DNA of 64,000 nucleotides from Grifola frondosa (Eukaryota > Basidiomycota > Agaricomycetes > Polyporales > Grifolaceae): NCBI GenBank assembly GCA_001683735.1, contig LUGG01000022.1, forward strand, positions 868,001-932,000, given 5' to 3'. Below are positions 57,232 to 64,000 of the stretch, piece after piece. A model generated the notes under the pieces. That model was not told the DNA's origin. It saw nothing but the letters and a program-made list of their open reading frames with translations, and did no database searches. How positions within the stretch are numbered: position 1 is the stretch's first letter; the number at the start of each line of letters is the position of its first letter. Made by a program: the position numbers and the translations under genes.

Positions 57232-59282
57232 GATATGAGGTAGTTCGAAAGACTTGGGATTGAATGCTTGGGGAGAGACGGGGAGATCCAACTCTTATAT
57301 CCGCCCTCGACGATAGCATCACCGCACTGAGGTACTCTCGCTATCACGATCTGATTGACCGTATCTATGCTGTGATGTTGGCAGAGGCACAGTTTCATCC
57401 AAAACGCAATTGAATGGCCCACGCGAAGAGGACATACAAAAATACAGTGCTCACCGCAATCAAGCACTGATAATGCTCACTTAAGATGCCAGCGCATCAC
57501 GGTTGAGATCCCGAGAATGCGAAGTGAAGTTTGAAGATTCACCACGAGTAGTTGAGATAAAAAGACTGTAATGATATATCACTTCCGCTACAACACGTAT
57601 CTATGAACCATGCTAGATTATCAGTAAGATGAACAACGAGGAGCACAGCCTGACCGGTCACGACGTCTTATCTGAACATGATACAACAGCACGGACTCAA
57701 GGTGCGCAAACGACGGTTGTGAATAGACAACCAATGGTCGAACGGGAGCATCAGAGGGAAGTCGAAGCACAAGCTGTGTTCAAACATGGTAAGTTAGTTA
57801 CTTGCCAGGTGGGAACTGAGCCAGTGGCGACCGCGGTCGAGGTGGCACATTGGCCAACACAGAATCATGCATCGAGCGATGTGCTGCGACCACAGCGGAG
57901 TGCAACGATGTTTCGTTGCCACGCAACGACATATATACCAGCGAAGAACACCGGTGCATCATTGTTGTACTGAACGGCGTAGAATTTCAGAAGACGGACT
58001 TCAGCCACCCGAAAATGCGCATCTGCAAAATACAGTCGCCTGCATCATTTTGCCAGCTGCCAGAAGCGTGAGTGAACAGCAGGGACCGTCACGGTCGCTC
58101 GCAGGAACGCGCTGAAGATGTAGAGCGCATGCATTGTGCCATACAAACGCAGTTCCATGTGACCGTAAGATTTCAAGGCACAGGTGGCCTCGGAGAAATC
58201 ATTCGCGTTGGCCGCGATCTCTGAGGAGTCTGAAGACGGTGTGGGGAAGAAAATAGAACATTTGAGCTTGCCGCGAATACTTCCCATGGTCCTTCGGATG
58301 TTTATACGTAGCATGGATCATTCGACCTGGAACAGCAATTACATGACCGACGTCTGTGTACGACTGAGTCAGTCGTGGCCTAAAGTTTAGCCAGCGCTGC
58401 AGGATTGGTCAGGATACCAGCTCATCGCTCGAAATCCGTCACTCACATCGCAAAGTATGAGTACGCTAGCAAAGGCACTTCGGTGCTGAATAGAGCGACA
58501 GCGATACATTTTCGCAGTTCCGCATCGGCAGGCCAGCTACTAGCCAGAGCAGATAGAGTGGGTTTGAAGAAATTGCACAAAGAAGTGGAGATGATGAGAA
58601 CGGCGCGAGCGCGCATCCATCCAACACGGTCGGCGGAATAAATGATGATGACTGTGTAAGCAGTTAGGTATGATCAGGTGGACTGTGAGATGGCGCTGAT
58701 GAGAGCATGGGGTGCGATAGCGCAGACAGTGGTCGGATGTAGATTTGTGAGATGCAAGATGGCGTATGTTGAGAGAACGCGCCAGGGGGAGGACCGCAGA
58801 TTCACCCAGGACGGGGAAGAGTGCAGCCAAAGCAAAGCAAAGACTAAGGAAGCTCGAAGGTGGCACAGTAGTAGATACACGTGCTCTGCTTGTTCACAGC
58901 GTGCGTTTTAGTTGCATCTGGTATTATCTAGCATGCAATCCGTCAGCAGGCTTGTGCATGAGAGGAATGACGTACGGAATGCAGCACAAAATCTAACGCC
59001 ACAAGAACCTTAGAGCAAAGTGGATAACGAAGGGTTGTGTAGAAGACATAGAAAGCGATAAGCAAGAAGGAGAAAGCAGTCAAGTGGCAGGATGGAAGCG
59101 AGGAGGGGGACCCGGCGGAAGGGGACAGTGGCTGATGTTCGCAGAAGAAATAGGATGAGTTTCCGTAGGCAGGGAATCTGGTGTCGGAAAGACGGGAGCG
59201 TGGTCTGGCGGGTCATATGGGATGGGAGTCACGGCGAGGGCGACGCTCACGTTGGCTCGCGCTTGGTCCATTCAGGAGAATT

Positions 59283-61855
59283 CCGGCCCATGTTCGTCGC
59301 GGCAACGTCCATCGACTACGAGGGGTCCTCGTGCAAGCGACGGCGGACTGGCCTGCACGAATTATCGAATGGGAAAGAACAGGTGCGGAGGAGGGGTCTG
59401 TCTTCCCCCGATGTCGCTGCCAGTTGACTTCCAGAGAAGAACAATGTGCAGGCCATGTCCAACCGAGTAAGTAGCCATGGGCTTGTCGCAGCACTCTTAC
59501 TCACCGCTTCTATTCACACTCAAACGACTCTCATGTCTGGAAGAACAACACCTTCACCCATATTCGCTCATCCGGCTCACCGCCACCTTGTCGTCGTCAC
59601 CATCACCTAGGTCATACGGAGCCAGGCATGCAATCCTCCCGAGCGCCCATCCTATCCTCCATCCAGTCCCGGCACCAAGCTTAGAGCAAAGTGGCCAGCG
59701 AAGAACATCATGTGAGAAGTAGCAAGTACGCATGACCAGGACATTAATCTCTGCAAGTCTCTGGCAGTGAGTCGGAGATGGCGATCTTTGTGGCTGCGAT
59801 CGATCTAACGCACTCCCGTGGCCATAAGTGACCAAGATCGACCTGTCCATTACCACTACGTTCCAGCGTAGTCGTTTCTCACATAGCCTCTGCCGCACGG
59901 TCCTCGAAGGCTCAAGTACTGGTCCCCTGCTCCTAACTCCACAACCTGTCGAGTCCACTTTTGCGACACCACGCTCAACCTGGCCTGCTTCAAGCCATCA
60001 TCCTGCTCGGGAACGTCTATACTAATCCATGAGCGGCAAACGGAGGACTATGCGGCCGTCCCAGTTACCCTCGTCGTGCTTGGAGCCTTCTGGATGTATT
60101 CATGCTCTGCTCATCGGCGCAATCGTCGTTTTCATGCGTGTAAGCACCTTTCCGGCATATTCCTCGCGAGAATGACGGGCGCAGCAGAGTGTGAATTGTT
60201 ATGCCAGCTCAGCGATCTCCGGCGCAGACACACAGCGTCCGAATCATGGCTCAAAAACTCGTTTTCCCGGGGTTCTCTCATGACAAACTTCAAGCTCTTT
60301 CAATGCCCATTACTCTGTTGTCCTCATGTGTCTTGCTTCTGCAAGTCGTCAACACCCGTCGCACACCTCTCGTTCGTACCTCTTGATCCACCTCAGCGTT
60401 TTCCGGACGTCTTATGTTGTGTGCCCTGCATCTCGCTCCCATGCGTAGCATCCTCTTCATGTATACCAGCACTGTGCATCGATGACTCTTTCGACGAGTG
60501 CATACGCTGTATTTCCTGAGAGTATCGAACGAGACGCTGACCTGTGCGATATAGTTCTACTACTCCAACGAATCCTATTACGATGGGCCTAGCCAGTACC
60601 GTAGAGCCCATGAATGATAACGGCGTCTGATCGCAATGTACTCTATCCGGGGTTTGGGAGGCAAGTGACACGACAGTAACATGCATGCATGTCCTCACGA
60701 AAACGACAGCGGTTCATTCAAGGGGCAGCCTTTATCACACGTGAGCGAACGCCCATAGCGCCTTTCTCCTGACGTTCATCTTCGCGCTCAGCTTCTTCTC
60801 GGGATGCCACATCTTTATCCCGGTATTCGATCCTCGCTACGATATCTATGAGGCGCTCATAGAGCACATGCCTTGGACGTTCGACGCGGCTCTCACCATT
60901 GCAGCCAAAATCCGCAGCGGGACAGACCCTCTCATCCTCGCGTTCTACCGCTGTCTTGAGGAGGCGCAAGGCATCGCGCGCTCGTCGCCTTTCGGGACCG
61001 TCGTGTGCAAGGAGGCAGTACAAGGTGCGCCTTTGTATATATATGCGTCCTACATGCATGAGGCTGATGGGAGTTTGCGCGTGGGGACTAGGAATACTGC
61101 TGCTTGCGGCGTGGAGCACGAATGGATAGCTCCCGACCGGGCATATTCAATATCACAGTTGTGTCCGCGCAAATCTGGCTATGCCTACATCGGTTTGACA
61201 ACCAGTACGTGGCTGTTTCGATTACACCGTGCACACGCTGACTTAGGCAACAGGATGAGCCTGGGTACCGGTCGTCCGATCGTCCTTCGTGATCAGAGCT
61301 CGATCCGACACTGCCGTATCCTCCTTTCACACCTCATGACGTCCCGATGGATGTTCGCCTCGTATCACAGGTTGAACTCATCGCGTAAATGAGTCCGTGT
61401 CACCTCATGACTTCGCCCGTTCCTGCTCACGTGCTGGGACAGCGTAAATTTATGAGACGCTCTCCCCGCTGAATGGTCAAGTGAATCATAGTACGCTTGC
61501 GTTCGTCCGGCGCGCCAACATCGCGCTCGACAAATGGTGTGCAGACTGCGACGAGCTCCATCATACGCGTCTCTGTTTCTCTTCACTGGTCCCCATGCAG
61601 ACCCTAATGGACGCTGCAGGGCAGACAATGGGGGAAGATGCGCTCACGCGCAAGGTCCTGACAAAAGAACTGCACTACGCGAAGTTGTGGCTCTTCTGTG
61701 TCGCGCAGCGCAGCGTGTCGTGACAAGATGCCATTCGAGCTGCGCGAGCTCTCGCAGTCGTGCTCTCGACGCATCTGGCCACGCTAGCGATGTCTTATGT
61801 CCCCGCCGTGCGCTTCCTGCTTATGCCCGTGCTCAATCTCCTCTGTGTGGATGAG
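59283..61855 (+). pseudogene. Zn2Cys6 transcription factor remnant (copy 2)
   Basis: MFVAATSIDYEGSSCKRRRT leads, after a frame change, to ACTNYRMGKNRC, in which the second cluster cysteine is Tyr. The regulatory domain is better kept than in copy 1: SFFSGCHIFIPVFDPRYDIY, AALTIAAKIRSGTDPLILAF, YRCLEEAQGIARSSPFGTVV, NRMSLGTGRPIVLRDQSSIR, HSTLAFVRRANIALDKWCAD and ELHYAKLWLFCVAQRSVS, typical of fungal_trans. The segment with GHAMRMALDLDLH kept by copy 1 is deleted here. Frames change at least four times. Confidence 0.65.
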
Positions 61856-62039
61856 CGCTGGACGCGGGCTGTACGTCAATGACCGCCTCGTCTGGTGCCT
61901 ATTTGCTTCTGTTGCTTTTGCACACCGATACTGATGCGCTCGGGTAAGGTCCCTCCTCGTATTCATTCCCACGGGCCCTTCTTCTGGCCAGCGTCTCGCG
62001 GGGACCTCATCGTCGCTGTATTTATCTCGAGCGCCTTTC

Positions 62040-62290
62040 AGGGCGAACCTCGCCCTGAAGCTTTCATTCGGTCGACATCATCTACAACGATATCGAACCT
62101 GAAAACGTATTCACCGACACATTAAGATCACAGTTCGTGGCTTCGCTTCTACACGATGATGTGGACGCCGTGATGGTGCATTAACAAAACTTGCGGCACT
62201 CCGGACGACACTCGGGAAACAGGGGATGATTCAAAGGACGGACGGGTGGCATCTGGCCTGTGATGCGCTTACCGTTGCGCGACTGGTGGC
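62040..62290 (-). pseudogene. DUF6533-type C-terminal remnant (short copy)
   Basis: The sequence matches 53150-53345, for example GCTTTCATTCGGTCGACATC near 62070, with small deletions. Only part of the tail region is left and no frame is kept. Confidence 0.5.
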
Positions 62291-63500
62291 AACATCGCGA
62301 CAGGAGGCAACGTGAGGCCGAGGATTTCCGAAGAGATGGCGCGATCGTACAAGAGGATCGGTAGATATGAACGATCGACTGTCCCCCACATGTGCTCCAT
62401 ACTCGACGCGCGGCAATGCTCTTAGAGTCTTTTCTTCATGTGAGATGCATTTTCTATGAATTCGATGCTGATTTCTCCTTTTATGCTGTCACATTACCTC
62501 GACGATCCACACCCTAACATTCTCTGTGTCATAACCCTAGGCTCTGGATGAGAGCGACGACAGTGACAGTGTATCCTAGCCCGAATGGGTTGTGATCGCA
62601 TTGCGGCAAGGGCGTAATTGCTGTAGGGCCAAAGTACGGCATGCAAGTATGTTCCTGACCGATGCAGCTGGTATTGTAGCATTTCGCCTGACATACACAC
62701 TTAAGATGCGCATGTGATTTGCTCGCTGGTGCGTGAACGTAACTTTCTAGCGTCTTTGAAAAATAAGCTGCTGATCAGGGCTGTTGGATTCTGAACAGGG
62801 CAAGCATGGTCTGATCGCGCACGCCAGTCGGAGGAAGCTGTTTAACTTCTGCATTGTCGATCCGTGGCGGTCAGTGCATAATAGGTTGCTGGTTGATATG
62901 ACAATACCCGTCGTTCGTGCAGTTGGCCAAGATTATGCTGTATGAAGCTGCACCAGTGGTTCAGAAAACCTTCTACATCGGTTCGCGAGACTGGGGAGTG
63001 TGCCGTCGCTTCATCACGGTTCGTCGCGTACACATGCGCGCTATCTACTACACAACGAGGAAGTTAGGGCGAAAAGTCAACTTATATTGACGTACGATGA
63101 CTGCGCGTACAAGCGAAGTGTGCAGCTCGGACTTTGCATAAAATTGCGAGCCGGGATCGGATGAGAACCAGGGAAGATGGCGGTTACAGAAGAGGGCAAA
63201 GGTAAGGCCCCCCGCTTCCTCCATGTACGTCTCCGATGGCGAGTCTTGCATTTACAGAGTCATGAGCGAAGTTGAGCAGTACGCCGTAGAGATCGTATGG
63301 TCCGATCGCAGTGTATCTCACATGTGCAGTACACAGACCGTTTCCTTTCGCTCGTGCTAAAGCATATACACTCGGTACCGACAATTCTAGTGCGCATCGG
63401 CGTTGGACATACCGTGTCCTGACCATGATCGTTCTCTTCCTTCGTTTGGAATATGCCATGATGAACACCACACCAGTAAGTTATTGGTACAACTAATACA
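62230..63500. other. Unrecognised duplicated block (third copy)
   Basis: Counterpart of 45930-47560 and 53720-55290, with further deletions, for example around 62890-62930. No open gene. Confidence 0.4.
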
Positions 63501-63796
63501 CCTATGTATTAGATAGAGCTTCGACATCATGACTGGGCAGTGCCTTGGCCCCCAAACATAGCAAGTATATATGAGATAGCGATGGTGGTATAGTGTACAT
63601 GATACGGTTATGCTACGCAGGTCCTACAAATTATGACATCAAGAACATTACTCCAAGAAAGTATCAAAGTGTGATCCTCGACTCCAGACACGCTACAATT
63701 CCTGCGAGCATTTTTCCTCCAGGGTCAGCATCAACATATGCAAACAATCAACGAGAGAGTAATGTCATACGAACGAGAATGCATTGCTGTGCTGGC

Positions 63797-64000
63797 TCAG
63801 CCTCTGACTCTGGAAGGACCGGGTCCGGCTTCTGATGGAGAAAGTACGGTAGCATGGCCTGAAGCGGTTTCTTGGTCGTGGTCCAGCACATCCTCCTGCC
63901 CAATCTCTCCACCGGCTTCCTGCTCGGCCGAGGAGCCAGGATCGATCGCAGAGAATGAGAGCTCATGCTCCAGAGGGGCACCTATGGGTTCGACGAAGGC
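63797..64000 (-). CDS. DUF6533-family membrane protein (copy 3, 3' end only)
   Basis: The minus strand at the window edge reads AFVEPIGAPLEHELSFSAID, then an acidic tail with EQEAGGEIGQED and TASGHATVLSPSEAGPGPSR, and stops at 63797-63799. This is the C-terminal tail of the DUF6533 gene seen complete at 55543-57231; the rest lies beyond the window. The part visible is open in one frame. Confidence 0.75.
   Translation of the reverse strand, partial: AFVEPIGAPLEHELSFSAIDPGSSAEQEAGGEIGQEDVLDHDQETASGHATVLSPSEAGPGPSRVRG

Larger units (their letters stand above)
45010..64000. repeat. Tandem segmental duplication, three copies of about 8 kb
   Basis: Copies run from about 45.0 to 53.6, 53.7 to 62.2 and 62.2 kb to beyond the window. 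Markers recur in order: GACCCGGCGCTGTCACAA (45990, 53814), ATCGCATTGCGGCAAG (46512, 54319, 62596), GTCATGAGCGAAG (47321, 55023, 63261), the DUF6533 3' end (47839, 55543, 63797), its start (49525, 57231), GTCTCTGGCAGTGAGTCGGA (52042, 59758) and the Zn2Cys6 remnants. Offsets vary between 7.7 and 8.9 kb through internal deletions. Divergence is moderate, with many substitutions, so the duplication is not recent. Confidence 0.9.

Overview
The window looks like repeat-rich, gene-poor nuclear DNA of an Agaricomycete (mushroom-forming basidiomycete). The evidence is the 50-53 nt GT-AG introns, KDZ transposases with a CxC2-type cysteine cluster, DUF6533 seven-helix membrane proteins, a Zn2Cys6 regulator, a non-reducing polyketide synthase relic, a beta-adaptin, and several multicopy protein families I recognise only from mushroom genomes. 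I cannot name the species.

Layout. 1-3.3 kb is half of a near-perfect palindrome; its 72-bp loop is a piece of a DUF6533 gene and its arms carry the C-terminal part of an uncharacterised nuclear-type gene (full copy 2.6-5.2 kb, minus). That gene is divergent from an RNase H1 N-terminal-domain gene (5.3-6.3 kb, plus). 6.3-9.7 kb holds old direct repeats and one hypothetical gene. 9.7-13.4 kb is a KDZ transposase, 14.1-14.4 kb a DUF6533 5' fragment, and 15.4-17.0 kb a broken PKS. At 18.3-23.7 kb a beta-adaptin gene is split by a 4.1 kb foldback element. A second KDZ gene lies at 24.9-28.6 kb (minus), followed by an Agaricomycete-specific hypothetical gene at 30.1-32.5 kb. At 33.7-39.2 kb a gene with two RNase H1 N-terminal-like domains is split by a second, 4.7 kb foldback element. 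Two further multicopy-family genes occupy 40.4-42.8 and 43.2-44.5 kb. From 45 kb to the right edge there are three copies of a segment of about 8 kb carrying a DUF6533 gene (minus), a decayed Zn2Cys6 regulator (plus) and other remnants.

The most interesting signal is the pair of foldback elements. They share long inverted arms made largely of a roughly 31-bp satellite whose units contain a 20-bp dyad, a related unique loop lying in opposite orientation in the two copies, termini CACTACTGG.../CAGCTGTGG..., and 7-bp target duplications. Removing either element plus one duplication rejoins the host reading frame. I do not recognise this family. A second recurring signal is the divergent pairing, at two loci, of a nuclear-type HMG-like family gene with an RNase H1 N-terminal-domain gene.

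Many otherwise conserved coding stretches need one extra base in a homopolymer to stay in frame. This suggests uncorrected long-read consensus errors, so frameshifts alone should not be read as pseudogenisation. All exon coordinates are hand-derived; those in A, C, D, E and H are approximate.
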